Source of the DNA: Flavobacterium azooxidireducens
GTDB lineage: Bacteria; Bacteroidota; Bacteroidia; Flavobacteriales; Flavobacteriaceae
Length of the DNA: 64,000 bases
Reading direction: 5' to 3'
NCBI RefSeq assembly: GCF_023195775.1
Contig: NZ_CP096205.1
Location: 1,922,001-1,986,000, forward strand
Shown here in pieces: positions 7,324-16,305 of this stretch; positions within the stretch are counted from its first letter, which is position 1, and every line of letters starts with the position of its first letter. The position numbers were made by a program, and so were the translations under genes. The notes beneath the pieces are model-generated. The model worked only from the letters and a program-made list of their open reading frames with translations. It made no database searches and was not told where the DNA came from.

Positions 7324-7794
7324 CTACAACTGTATCTGCCGCTCAATCTGCTGTTCCAACGAAATAAACGTCTCTGTTCTCGAAACACCATCTATCGGTT
7401 GAATTTTTTTATTAAGCAGTTGCATCAAATGTTCGTTATCTCTACAAATTATTTTAACCAAAATACTCCAGTTTCCTGTCGTATAATGACATTCCAACAC
7501 TTCCGGAATTTTTTTCAATTCTCGCACAGCATCCGAATTACTCGACGCTTTATCCAAATAAATGCCAACAAAAGCCATCGTTTTATACCCTAACACCTTA
7601 TTATTAATCACAAATTTAGAACCCGAAATCACACCGGCTTCTTCCAGTTTTCGCAACCGCTGATGAATGGCAGCACCGGAAATTCCTATTTTATTTGCAA
7701 TTTGTAAAATGGGTTTTCGAGCATCTTCCATCAAATCACGAAGAATTTCTTTATCAATACCGTCAATTTCTATTTCAAGCGAATTGATTTTCAT
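7324..7794 (-). CDS. Lrp/AsnC family transcriptional regulator
   Basis: The protein has 156 residues: an N-terminal winged-helix DNA-binding domain (about 8-62; IDKEILRDLMEDARKPILQI, then ISGAAIHQRLRKLEEAGVI) and a C-terminal RAM effector domain (about 70-148). Lrp-family proteins form octamers or dimers that respond to amino acids. The next minus-strand gene at 8586-9956 encodes a saccharopine dehydrogenase-like enzyme, so lysine or related amino acids are plausible effectors; this is inferred from proximity only. The ATG at 7794 gives standard family length. No clear TAnnTTTG site was seen immediately upstream. Confidence 0.93.
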   Translation of the reverse strand: MKINSLEIEIDGIDKEILRDLMEDARKPILQIANKIGISGAAIHQRLRKLEEAGVISGSKFVINNKVLGYKTMAFVGIYLDKASSNSDAVRELKKIPEVLECHYTTGNWSILVKIICRDNEHLMQLLNKKIQPIDGVSRTETFISLEQQIERQIQL

Positions 7795-7979
7795 ACTTAT
7801 AAATTTTAATTAAAAATATAAAATTACTTTCTAAAATACTAAAAAATCAATTTTAAAGTTACATTATTATAAAATTTACTTTTTCAAAGAATTTGAGATT
7901 GAAAAATCTATTAGGATTCTTAAACTAAAAAAATTAAATTTGTTAATCAACTAAATCAATCTTACCAAACAAACATCAC

Positions 7980-8585
7980 ATGAAAAAATATATTCATTCA
8001 CTGCTCTTTTTATTCGTAATTACATTTTCATTTGCTCAGGATTCCATTCAAAATGGCGGACAAGCTTCGATGAACGGAACATTGGATAAACAATTTGATT
8101 ATGTCGTTCAAAAATCAAATAATTTTCAGGAGTATAAAGTTGTAAAAAGAGATTTTCTAACGATTTTAAAACGAAATAGTATTGATTCCGTTAACCGATT
8201 CAAAACTGAATTAGCCGATTTAAAACAAGAATTTGCATCACATTCTGCAACTGTTCAGCAATTAAAAGATACATTAAAAACAACACAGGCTGAACTTGAT
8301 AAACTTAAAATAGCTCAGGATAATGTTTCGTTTCTTGGGGCTCCAATCAGCAAAACGAACTATAATTTGATTATGTGGGGAATTATTTCGGTTTTACTTC
8401 TAATTTTATTGGTGTTTTTGTTTCAATTTAAAGGAGCAAAATCAACAGCCAACGAAGCAAAAAATAATCTGGAAAAACTGGAAGAAGTTTACGAAGATTA
8501 CAAACGAAAAGCCCTCGAAAAAGAGCAAAGATTAGGTCGTCAACTGCAAGATGAAATCAATAAACAAAATAAATCTTCCAAATAA
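7980..8585 (+). CDS. membrane-anchored coiled-coil protein, unknown function
   Basis: The 201-residue protein starts with a signal peptide (MKKYIHSLLFLFVITFSFAQ). A long charged coiled coil follows (about 50-110, heptads of L and K/E). One TM helix is predicted at about 126-148 (NLIMWGIISVLLLILLVFLF), then a second charged helix to the end. The topology would place the N-terminal coil in the periplasm and the KEQRLGRQLQDEI tail in the cytoplasm. I recognise similar flavobacterial proteins but no established function. The tail ends one base before the convergent saccharopine dehydrogenase-like gene. Confidence 0.8.
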   Translation: MKKYIHSLLFLFVITFSFAQDSIQNGGQASMNGTLDKQFDYVVQKSNNFQEYKVVKRDFLTILKRNSIDSVNRFKTELADLKQEFASHSATVQQLKDTLKTTQAELDKLKIAQDNVSFLGAPISKTNYNLIMWGIISVLLLILLVFLFQFKGAKSTANEAKNNLEKLEEVYEDYKRKALEKEQRLGRQLQDEINKQNKSSK

Positions 8586-9956
8586 TTAACTGCCAACATT
8601 ATTTGGGTTATAACCCATATACGGCACTTCTTTATCTGTAAAAATCACGCCAAATGACTCTAATTCTTTCAAAATTGGTTCATAAACTTCTTTTTTAATT
8701 GGTAATTGCACTCCTGGAGTAGTGATGTTTCCATTCAAAATTTGTAGCGTAGCAATGGCAACCGGAAGTCCGACTGTCTTCGCCATAGCAGTATACGTTT
8801 GATCATCGCCTAAACAAACCATGGTGCTGTCTATTTGTTTTTTCTTTCCGTCTAATTCAAATCCAAATTTGTGGTACATCACAATCATGTCTTTGTCTTC
8901 GGGTTGAAGGGCCCATTTTTCGGCCAAAATATGCTCTAAATATTGAGCTGGGGTTGCGTTTTTAATGCCGGCTTTTTTGTCTCCGTCAAATAAATCGAGT
9001 TCCACAAACTTATCCCAAATCACATCATCTTGATCAATTTTGAGATAATGGCGTAACTTCAATTCTACTGAATCCGTAGGATGATAAGCTAAAAACGAGT
9101 TAGTAAAATCACGGTAACTCATGTTTTCCGAATTTTCCATCGGATAACCGTCATCGGTCATTCCTAATTGAACCAACATATCCCACGCTTTTGAATAACC
9201 CACTCGTCGTAATGTTCCGCGATACATGGTTAAGATATTATCTAAACCATAAATGCTTCTGTATTTTAACGAATCGCGGTTGGCATAACCTTCAAAACGT
9301 CCGTAACCTTCGACTTCTAAAAATTCGGTTCTGCGAAATAATTTATTGTAAGGAATGTATTTGTACTTTCCTTCCTGAATGAATTTTGAAACACCGCCTT
9401 GTCCTGCTAAAACCACATTTCTCGGATTCCAAGAAAATTTATAATTCCACAAATTAGTATCGCTTTCAGGAGCTACTAATCCGCCACAAAACGACTCAAA
9501 TTGAATCATTTTTCCACCTTTTTCTCTAATTTCATCAATGATTTTCATTGCACTCATATGATCAATTCCGGGATCAAGGCCAATTTCATTCATAAAAATT
9601 AATCCTTTTTCTTTCGCTTGACTGTCTAATTCTTGCATTTTGGGACTGATGTACGAAGCCGTCACCATATGTTTGTTGAAAGTAAGACAATCTTCGGCAA
9701 TTTCAATATGCAAATGAGCCGGAAGCATCGAAATCACAATATCAGCTTTTTGAATTTCTTTTTGACGATTCTCCACATTCGAAATATCCAGCAAAATTGG
9801 AGTTGCGTTGGGATGATTATTGGTTTTTTTCTTTGCCAATTCTAAAGATAAATCAGCTATCGTAAGGTGCAAATCTTCCGCAATCGCTTTATTTAACAAA
9901 TACTTTATCAACGAAGAAGCAGATCGTCCGGCACCAATAATCAATATATTTCTCAT
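8586..9956 (-). CDS. saccharopine dehydrogenase-like NAD(P) oxidoreductase
   Basis: The 456-residue protein has an N-terminal Rossmann fold with ILIIGAGRSASSLIKYL (residues 4-20) and a saccharopine dehydrogenase C-terminal domain (EIGLDPGIDHMSAMKIID at about 122-139). Enzymes of this group cleave or form saccharopine or carboxyspermidine-type adducts. In this phylum the likely role is lysine degradation to alpha-aminoadipate semialdehyde and glutamate. Its own candidate promoter lies at 9980-10010. A glutaryl-CoA dehydrogenase-like gene at 46010-47188 could act further down the same pathway. The substrate is not provable from sequence. Confidence 0.87.
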   Translation of the reverse strand: MRNILIIGAGRSASSLIKYLLNKAIAEDLHLTIADLSLELAKKKTNNHPNATPILLDISNVENRQKEIQKADIVISMLPAHLHIEIAEDCLTFNKHMVTASYISPKMQELDSQAKEKGLIFMNEIGLDPGIDHMSAMKIIDEIREKGGKMIQFESFCGGLVAPESDTNLWNYKFSWNPRNVVLAGQGGVSKFIQEGKYKYIPYNKLFRRTEFLEVEGYGRFEGYANRDSLKYRSIYGLDNILTMYRGTLRRVGYSKAWDMLVQLGMTDDGYPMENSENMSYRDFTNSFLAYHPTDSVELKLRHYLKIDQDDVIWDKFVELDLFDGDKKAGIKNATPAQYLEHILAEKWALQPEDKDMIVMYHKFGFELDGKKKQIDSTMVCLGDDQTYTAMAKTVGLPVAIATLQILNGNITTPGVQLPIKKEVYEPILKELESFGVIFTDKEVPYMGYNPNNVGS

Positions 9957-9979
9957 ATCATTTTTGTGTAAAAATCACA

Positions 9980-10010
9980 CAAATGTAGTTAGATGTTATA
10001 TTCCTAACAA
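9980..10010 (-). promoter_or_regulatory. candidate promoter of the saccharopine dehydrogenase-like gene
   Basis: On the minus strand, TTG (10010-10008) is followed after 20 nt by TACATTTG (9987-9980), an excellent match to the Bacteroidota promoter. The start codon is 23 nt further on. Confidence 0.6.
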
Positions 10011-10077
10011 ATTTTACAATGTTAATTCCATTTGAGGTTGAAAAATAATTCCGTAATTTTGATTATTATAATATGAA

Positions 10078-10464
10078 ATGAATAGAAAAATCATACTAGT
10101 TGCTGCTATCTTAGGAGTAATTGCAATCATTTTAGGAGCATTTGGAGCTCACGCGTTAAAAGAAGTTTTAAACGAAAATCAATTAGTCAGTTTTGAAACC
10201 GGTGTTCGCTACCAATTTTATCACGCACTATTTTTATTGTTTTTAGGAACAACAATTTTATTGTCAGATAAAATAAAAAAAATTATTTTAACGTTGGTGT
10301 TAGTAGGGGTTTTGTTTTTTTCCGGTTCCATCTATTTATTGGCAACAAATGACTTAACTTCTATTGATTTTAAGTTTTTAGGGCCAATTACGCCAATTGG
10401 AGGATTGCTATTAATAGGAGCATGGATAGCTCTGTTTTTGAACATTCTTAAACAAAAGGGATAA
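10078..10464 (+). CDS. DUF423 membrane protein
   Basis: The 128-residue protein has four predicted TM helices and the family signature GAFGAHALKEVL near residues 21-32, followed by FETGVRYQFYHALFLLFLG. This is the DUF423 (YwdK-like) family, widespread in bacteria, with no settled function. The start at 10078 is favoured because an earlier ATG at 10073 reads into a stop after two codons. It precedes pckA by 78 bp, but a promoter-like site lies between, so co-transcription is uncertain. Confidence 0.88.
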   Translation: MNRKIILVAAILGVIAIILGAFGAHALKEVLNENQLVSFETGVRYQFYHALFLLFLGTTILLSDKIKKIILTLVLVGVLFFSGSIYLLATNDLTSIDFKFLGPITPIGGLLLIGAWIALFLNILKQKG

Positions 10465-10483
10465 ATTTTCAACAAATTATCAA

Positions 10484-10509
10484 TTGTAAAGATTTAATTT
10501 TTACTTTTG
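10484..10509 (+). promoter_or_regulatory. candidate promoter of pckA
   Basis: TTG at 10484-10486 and TACTTTTG at 10502-10509 are spaced 15 nt apart. They lie 34 nt before the pckA start. Confidence 0.5.
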
Positions 10510-10542
10510 CCAAATATTTAAACACAACTTAAAGGTAAATTT

Positions 10543-12168
10543 ATGGAAACATACGCTCAATTTACGAAATCGATTTCGTTAGAAAAGTACGGAATCAATA
10601 ATGTCAAAGAAATTGTTTATAATCCTTCGTTTGAATTTCTTTATGAAGAAGAACTAAGTTCAAAGTTAGAAGGATACGAAAAAGGACAATTGTCAGAATT
10701 AGGAGCGGTAAATGTAATGACGGGAGAATTTACCGGAAGATCGCCAAAAGACAAATATATTGTAGAAGATGAGGTGACGAGAGATACCATTTGGTGGAAC
10801 TCTCCAAAAGCACCAAATGACAACAAACCTATTTCTCAAGTTACTTGGAATGCTTTAAAGGAAACAACAGTTAATCAACTTTCAGGAAAAAGATTATTTG
10901 TGGTTGACGCATTTTGTGGTGCAAACGAAAATACTCGTTTAAAAGTTCGATTCATAATGGAAGTGGCTTGGCAAGCACATTTCGTCAAAAATATGTTCAT
11001 CCGTCCAACGGAACAAGAATTAGAAAATTTTGGTGAACCTGATTTTATTGTGATGAATGGTTCTAAAACATCTTTCAAAAATTATGAAGAACACGGATTA
11101 AATTCTGAAGTATATGTTGCTTTTAATTTAACCGAAAAAGTTCAAATCATCGGCGGAACTTGGTATGGTGGAGAAATGAAAAAAGGACTTTTCTCGATGA
11201 TGAATTACTATTTGCCTTTACAAGGAATTGCTTCGATGCATTGTTCTGCTAACAAAGGTAAAGATGGTGATGTAGCAGTTTTCTTTGGTTTATCAGGAAC
11301 AGGAAAAACAACTTTATCAACTGATCCAAAACGTGAATTAATTGGAGACGATGAGCACGGTTGGGATGACGAAGGTGTTTTTAATTTTGAGGGTGGATGT
11401 TATGCAAAAACCATCGATTTGAGTAAAGAAAACGAACCGGATATTTATGGAGCCATCAAAAAAGATGCTTTATTAGAAAACGTAACGTTGGATGCAAACG
11501 GAAAAATCGATTTTAAAGATGGTTCTGTGACGCAAAATACGCGAGTTTCTTATCCTATTAATCACATTCAAAATATTGTAAAACCGGTTTCAAAAGCGGG
11601 TCACGCAACTAAAGTTATTTTCCTAACAGCAGATGCTTTTGGTGTGATGCCTCCGGTTTCTAAATTGACTCCAGAACAAACAAAATATTATTTCCTTTCC
11701 GGATTTACAGCAAAATTAGCCGGAACTGAAAGAGGTGTAACTGAACCGCAACCGACTTTTTCAGCTTGTTTCGGAAAAGCATTTTTATCACTTCATCCAA
11801 CCAAATACGGACAAGAATTGGTGAAGAAAATGGAACAACACGAAGCTACTGCTTATATGGTTAATACAGGTTGGAACGGAACTGGAAAGCGAATTTCGAT
11901 TAAAGATACAAGAGCCATTATCGATGCTATTTTAGACGGTTCTATCGAAAAAGCAGAAACCAAATTAATTCCGATTTTTAATTTTGAAGTACCAACAGCT
12001 TTGCATGATGTAAATCCGTCTATTCTAGATCCAAGAGATACATATGCTAATGCAGAAGATTGGACAGCAAAAGCGTCTAATTTGGCCGATTTGTTTATTA
12101 AAAACTTTGTACAATACACAGACAATGAAGAAGGACGCAACTTAGTGAAGTCCGGACCTCAATTATAA
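10543..12168 (+). CDS. pckA: phosphoenolpyruvate carboxykinase (ATP)
   Basis: It interconverts oxaloacetate plus ATP with phosphoenolpyruvate plus CO2 in the cytosol, the first committed step of gluconeogenesis. The 541-residue length is normal. The kinase P-loop [12 protein letters not shown] lies near residues 249-260, followed by the metal-binding [23 protein letters not shown] segment, and the substrate motif [10 protein letters not shown] lies near 64-73. These identify the ATP-dependent class. It is monocistronic, with an upstream promoter-like site and a strong terminator (12191-12223). Confidence 0.97.
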   Translation: METYAQFTKSISLEKYGINNVKEIVYNPSFEFLYEEELSSKLEGYEKGQLSELGAVNVMTGEFTGRSPKDKYIVEDEVTRDTIWWNSPKAPNDNKPISQVTWNALKETTVNQLSGKRLFVVDAFCGANENTRLKVRFIMEVAWQAHFVKNMFIRPTEQELENFGEPDFIVMNGSKTSFKNYEEHGLNSEVYVAFNLTEKVQIIGGTWYGGEMKKGLFSMMNYYLPLQGIASMHCSANKGKDGDVAVFFGLSGTGKTTLSTDPKRELIGDDEHGWDDEGVFNFEGGCYAKTIDLSKENEPDIYGAIKKDALLENVTLDANGKIDFKDGSVTQNTRVSYPINHIQNIVKPVSKAGHATKVIFLTADAFGVMPPVSKLTPEQTKYYFLSGFTAKLAGTERGVTEPQPTFSACFGKAFLSLHPTKYGQELVKKMEQHEATAYMVNTGWNGTGKRISIKDTRAIIDAILDGSIEKAETKLIPIFNFEVPTALHDVNPSILDPRDTYANAEDWTAKASNLADLFIKNFVQYTDNEEGRNLVKSGPQL

Positions 12169-12190
12169 TTTTACACTAACTAACCAAACG

Positions 12191-12223
12191 AAAAGAGTCC
12201 CGCAATTTTGTGGGACTCTTTTT
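12191..12223 (+). terminator. pckA terminator
   Basis: The stem AAAAGAGTCCC / GGGACTCTTTT with loop GCAATTTTGT ends in T residues. It could serve both strands weakly. Confidence 0.85.
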
Positions 12224-12243
12224 AATTTATATGAAATTGAGGA

Positions 12244-12993
12244 TTATTTATCCTTATTCGTCTTTGCAATATATTTTTCTAATGCCATTGTCATCGATGG
12301 AGCTTCCGGAGACGGAGCCATAATATCTACACGCAAACCGTGCTCTATTGCTTCTTTTTGAGTTGTACTACCAAAAACCGCAATTCTCGTTTCATTTTGT
12401 TTAAAGTCAGGGAAGTTTTTAAACAATGATTTTATTCCGGTTGGGCTAAAAAAGGCCAAAACATCATAGTAAACATCGGCTAAATCAGTCAAGTCGCTCA
12501 TTACAGTTCTGTAAAAAACACCTTGAGTCCAATTTACTTTTAATCCATCTAATGTTTGAGGAATGTCAAAATTCAATTGATCGGATGCTGGCAATAAAAA
12601 TTTTTCTTCTTTGTATTTTTTAATCAAGGGAGACAATTCGACAAAATCTTTTTGACCAACATAAATTTTACGTTTTCTGTAGATAACATATTTTTGTAAA
12701 TAAAAAGCAACAGCTTCCGATTGACAAAAATATTTTAAATCTTCCGGCACTTTATATCGCATTTCTTCGGCAACCCTAAAAAAATGATCCACAGAGTTTC
12801 TACTGGTTAAGATGATGGCCGTGAAATTATGCAAGTCAATTTTTTGACTTCTAATATCTTTTACCGGAACACCTTCGACATGAATAAAGGGTCTGAAATC
12901 GATTTTTACTTTATGCTTTTGAATAAGCTCAAAGTAGGGAGAATTTTCTACTTTTGGTTCTGGTTGTGACACCAAAATTGTTTTCACTTTCAT
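12244..12993 (-). CDS. hemD: uroporphyrinogen-III synthase (HemD-like)
   Basis: The 249-residue protein matches the HemD fold: two Rossmann-like halves with an N-terminal KTILVSQPEP strand, AIILTSRNSVDHFFRV near 64-79, and VLAFFSPTGIKSLFKNFPDF near 178-197. It closes and rearranges hydroxymethylbilane to uroporphyrinogen III in tetrapyrrole synthesis. HemD proteins are poorly conserved and these motifs are the usual recognition points. It follows the DUF4271 gene by 19 bp on the same strand, an arrangement common in Flavobacteriia. No other hem gene is in the window. Confidence 0.82.
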   Translation of the reverse strand: MKVKTILVSQPEPKVENSPYFELIQKHKVKIDFRPFIHVEGVPVKDIRSQKIDLHNFTAIILTSRNSVDHFFRVAEEMRYKVPEDLKYFCQSEAVAFYLQKYVIYRKRKIYVGQKDFVELSPLIKKYKEEKFLLPASDQLNFDIPQTLDGLKVNWTQGVFYRTVMSDLTDLADVYYDVLAFFSPTGIKSLFKNFPDFKQNETRIAVFGSTTQKEAIEHGLRVDIMAPSPEAPSMTMALEKYIAKTNKDK

Positions 12994-13012
12994 ATCGAAT
13001 TTTGTTGTAAAA

Positions 13013-13675
13013 CTAACGTCTTGTAAACCAATAATACATAAAATAGTAGGGAGCTATTTCAAGGGCACAAAGATACAAAATAAAATAAAACATCTTACGA
13101 ATTAGTAAACTTTGATAAGATTTTAATGAAATAAGATAAGTTAATGCATTTACTGTCAATATAATCAACAGAATTCCGTAAATAATTAGCTTTGAAGAAA
13201 CATCGTTATAATACAAAATTATATTAACCGGAAGAATTAGTAACCCAATAAACGTGCGGTAACTTACTTTTTGAAGGTTAAATTGCTCCATAAAATCTTC
13301 AATTTTAAAGGAGGTAGCAATGATTTTTTCAACAAGGTATTTAGAAAGTACAAAAACACCAAGCAGCGTAATAATTTGGATGTATTTTATACCATCGGTT
13401 TTAGAAGCTAATCCGAAATAATTCAGCAAAATAAGAATAAAAAAAGCAAACGAAATCAATTGCACAAAAAATAAACTGATTGTAAACCAGCTCATCATAT
13501 GCGAAGGATCTTTGTAGATTTTAAGGTATTTATCAGTAACAAACAATTTTAGAAATTCATTAAAACGGGCTTCAAAAAAAGTTTTAGTCACCGCAATCAA
13601 TGCAAAGCTCAAGACAAACAAAACGGTTGCCCAATCTTTACTATCTACTATCCGATTTTCTAAAATGTAGTCCAT
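13013..13675 (-). CDS. DUF4271 membrane protein
   Basis: The 220-residue protein has about six predicted TM helices; the N-terminal hydrophilic stretch DYILENRIVDSKDW precedes the first. It belongs to the DUF4271 family found in Bacteroidota next to hemD and divergent from a polyprenol-phosphate mannosyltransferase gene, as here. No function is established. A shared operon with hemD is likely because only 19 bp separate them. Confidence 0.85.
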   Translation of the reverse strand: MDYILENRIVDSKDWATVLFVLSFALIAVTKTFFEARFNEFLKLFVTDKYLKIYKDPSHMMSWFTISLFFVQLISFAFFILILLNYFGLASKTDGIKYIQIITLLGVFVLSKYLVEKIIATSFKIEDFMEQFNLQKVSYRTFIGLLILPVNIILYYNDVSSKLIIYGILLIILTVNALTYLISLKSYQSLLIRKMFYFILYLCALEIAPYYFMYYWFTRR

Positions 13676-13755
13676 AATTCGTTTGTAAAATTACTATTTT
13701 TTTATTTCAATCACTTTATTATAATTTTATTATGAATCAACGTTCATAAAAAGTT

Positions 13756-13763
13756 TACTTTTG
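13756..13763 (+). promoter_or_regulatory. candidate -7 element for the mannosyltransferase-dihydroorotase operon
   Basis: TACTTTTG lies 20 nt before the start codon at 13784. No good TTG partner was found at the expected distance. Confidence 0.4.
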
Positions 13764-13783
13764 CTTAGAAATTTTGTCTTTTT

Positions 13784-14509
13784 ATGAGTAACGGTTTAGT
13801 AGTCATTCCAACCTACAACGAAATTGAAAATGTTGAAAGTATCATTAGGGCAGTTTTCGCTCTCGAAAAGCCTTTTCACATATTGATTGTGGATGATAAT
13901 TCACCCGATAAAACCTATGAAAAAGTAGAGTCCTTACAAAAAGAATTTCCTTCGCAACTTTTTTTGAAAGTTAGAAAAAAGAAATCCGGATTGGGAACGG
14001 CTTATGTGCATGGATTCAAATGGGCGTTGCAAAACAACTACGATTTTATTTTTGAGATGGATGCCGATTTTTCTCATAATCCGCAAGATTTGAATAAATT
14101 ATATGAAGCTTGTCAAGCCGGAGAAGCCGATATGGCAATTGGTTCTCGATATGTTCGGGGAGTGAATGTGGTCAATTGGCCATTAAGCAGGGTATTACTT
14201 TCTTATTTTGCTTCGGTTTATGTAAAAATAATTACCGGAATGAAAATTCATGACGCTACTGCAGGTTTCATTTGTTACCGCAGAGAAGTGCTTGAAAAAA
14301 TAAATCTCGACAAAATTAAATTTGTGGGTTATGCATTTCAAATCGAAATGAAATACAGAACTTACTGCAAAGGTTTTAAAATTAAAGAAGTTCCTATTAT
14401 CTTTACAGACCGAACAAAAGGACAATCCAAAATGAGCAATTCTATCATTAAAGAAGCTGTTTTTGGAGTGATTTCGTTACGCATAAAAAAACTATTTAAT
14501 CGATTATAA
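13784..14509 (+). CDS. polyprenol monophosphomannose synthase (GT2)
   Basis: The 241-residue enzyme is a family 2 glycosyltransferase. VVIPTYNEIENVESII lies at the N-terminus, followed by ILIVDDNSPDKT and the metal-binding FEMDADFSHNP (DAD of the DxD box, near 95). The short form without a C-terminal membrane anchor matches dolichol/polyprenol phosphate mannosyltransferases, which charge polyprenyl phosphate with mannose at the inner membrane. In flavobacteria the product may feed protein O-glycosylation; that step is inference. It is followed by dihydroorotase 11 bp later in an operon. Confidence 0.9.
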   Translation: MSNGLVVIPTYNEIENVESIIRAVFALEKPFHILIVDDNSPDKTYEKVESLQKEFPSQLFLKVRKKKSGLGTAYVHGFKWALQNNYDFIFEMDADFSHNPQDLNKLYEACQAGEADMAIGSRYVRGVNVVNWPLSRVLLSYFASVYVKIITGMKIHDATAGFICYRREVLEKINLDKIKFVGYAFQIEMKYRTYCKGFKIKEVPIIFTDRTKGQSKMSNSIIKEAVFGVISLRIKKLFNRL

Positions 14510-14520
14510 TCGAAAAGAAA

Positions 14521-15858
14521 ATGAAAAGGATCTTAATAAAAAACGCCAAAATTGTTAACGAAGGAAAGATATTTGAAGGTGATTTACTCATTGAAAATCA
14601 GCTAATTGTTGAGATTGAAGATAGTATTAGTGCCAAACCAGATTATAAAGTAATTGATGCCGAAGGAAATTTTTTAATTCCCGGAGCCATTGATGATCAA
14701 GTGCATTTTCGTGAACCAGGGTTGACGCACAAAGGCGATATTGCTTCAGAGTCAAGAGCTGCTGTAGCGGGCGGAATTACATCGTTTATAGAACAACCAA
14801 ACACAGTTCCGAATGCCGTGACGCAGGAATTGTTAGAGCAAAAATACCAAATTGCAGCCGAAACATCTCATGCCAATTATTCGTTTATGATGGGCGGAAC
14901 CAATGATAATTTGGAAGAAGTTTTAAAAACAAATCCCAGAAATGTAGCCGGAATCAAATTGTTTTTAGGCTCATCAACCGGAAATATGTTGGTGGATAAC
15001 GAAGAAGTGTTAGAAAAAATATTTTCATCAACCAAAATGCTGATTGCTGTTCATTGCGAAGATGAAGCGACCATTCAAAGCAATTTAGCTTTATACAAAG
15101 AAAAATACGGTGACGATGTTCCTGTAAAATTTCATCATTTAATCAGAAGTGAAGAAGCGTGTTATCTTTCTTCATCCAAAGCCATTGCTTTAGCCAAAAA
15201 AACCGGTGCAAGATTACATGTTTTTCATCTTTCCACAGCAAAGGAAATGGAATTGTTTACCAATAAAATTCCGATTGAAGACAAACAAATCACCGCAGAA
15301 GTGTGCATTCATCATTTGTGGTTCACTAATGCCGATTACGACACGAAAGGAAATTTAATCAAATGGAATCCGGCTGTAAAAACCGAAGCAGACCGAGCAG
15401 CACTTTGGCAAGCACTTTTAGACGACCGAATTGATGTGATTGCCACCGATCATGCTCCACATACGTTAGAAGAAAAAAAACAATCTTATTTGCAAGCTCC
15501 TTCCGGCGGACCACTAGTACAGCATGCTGTTGTGGCGATGTTTGAAGCCTATCATCAAGGGAAAATTTCTGTTGAGAAAATAGTAGAAAAAATGGCTCAT
15601 AATCCGGCTAAAATTTTTAAAATTGAAAACAGAGGATTCATTAAAGTTGGTTTTTATGCCGATTTGGTTTTGATAAATCCTGCTATGCCTTGGAACGTGA
15701 AAAAAGAAAATATTCTTTATAAATGTGGATGGTCACCTTTGGAAGGAACTAATTTTAAATCGCGAATTACACACACATTTGTGAATGGTGAATTGGTTTA
15801 TCAGAATTCAAAAGTAAATGATACCAAAGCCGGAATGCGATTACTCTTTAACCGATAA
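14521..15858 (+). CDS. pyrC: dihydroorotase (class I-like)
   Basis: It cyclises carbamoyl aspartate to dihydroorotate in pyrimidine synthesis. The 445-residue amidohydrolase has GIKLFLGSSTG (the carboxylated lysine), IAVHCEDEAT, LHVFHLSTAKE and ATDHAPHT, the expected metal and catalytic residues. One point is unusual: the first metal motif, usually HxH, reads DDQVHFREPG, so the first His is Gln. I recall this as typical of the Bacteroidota form. It lies between the mannosyltransferase gene and a DUF4296 gene that starts on the next base after its stop. Confidence 0.9.
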   Translation: MKRILIKNAKIVNEGKIFEGDLLIENQLIVEIEDSISAKPDYKVIDAEGNFLIPGAIDDQVHFREPGLTHKGDIASESRAAVAGGITSFIEQPNTVPNAVTQELLEQKYQIAAETSHANYSFMMGGTNDNLEEVLKTNPRNVAGIKLFLGSSTGNMLVDNEEVLEKIFSSTKMLIAVHCEDEATIQSNLALYKEKYGDDVPVKFHHLIRSEEACYLSSSKAIALAKKTGARLHVFHLSTAKEMELFTNKIPIEDKQITAEVCIHHLWFTNADYDTKGNLIKWNPAVKTEADRAALWQALLDDRIDVIATDHAPHTLEEKKQSYLQAPSGGPLVQHAVVAMFEAYHQGKISVEKIVEKMAHNPAKIFKIENRGFIKVGFYADLVLINPAMPWNVKKENILYKCGWSPLEGTNFKSRITHTFVNGELVYQNSKVNDTKAGMRLLFNR

Positions 15859-16305
15859 ATGATGAAATTTAAATTTCTTATATTGTTTTTTTCAATACTG
15901 TTTCTTTCTTGTAATGATGATGGAGTAAAAAAACCATCAAAACTTATTGAGGAAGAAAAAATGGTCGATATTCTTTATGATATTAGTATTTTAGATGCTA
16001 TAAGGTCAAGTAATCCTGGTGTTTTGGAAGATAACAATATCGATTCACGTACCTATATTTACAAAAAATATGCAATCGACAGTTTGCAATTTGTTGAGAA
16101 TACAGCATATTATGCTTCTAATTTAAAAAAGTATAAAAAGATGTATGAAACAATAGAAAATAGAATTGAAGAAAATAAAAAAGTAGCAGATAGCCTCTTG
16201 AAAATTGAACAAGAAAAAGAATCTAAAAATCCAAAAACTAAAGATTCATTGAAAACTAAAAAATCTATCGAAGAAATTAAAGCTAATTTAAGAAAGCTGA
16301 ACTAA
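15859..16305 (+). CDS. DUF4296 lipoprotein
   Basis: The 148-residue protein has a lipoprotein signal (MMKFKFLILFFSILFLSCND, Cys near residue 18). The DUF4296 region follows (KLIEEEKMVDILYDISILDA and YKKYAIDSLQFVENTAYYAS), then a lysine/glutamate-rich coiled C-terminus. The family is confined to Bacteroidota and has no known role. The gene starts immediately after the pyrC stop, so translational coupling is likely. Its last 23 bp overlap the convergent epimerase gene. Confidence 0.87.
   Translation: MMKFKFLILFFSILFLSCNDDGVKKPSKLIEEEKMVDILYDISILDAIRSSNPGVLEDNNIDSRTYIYKKYAIDSLQFVENTAYYASNLKKYKKMYETIENRIEENKKVADSLLKIEQEKESKNPKTKDSLKTKKSIEEIKANLRKLN

Noticed and set aside
7980..8585. tRNA methyltransferase annotation sometimes given to similar coiled-coil proteins
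   Set aside because: No SAM-binding motif; the protein is a signal peptide, coiled coil, membrane helix and charged tail.
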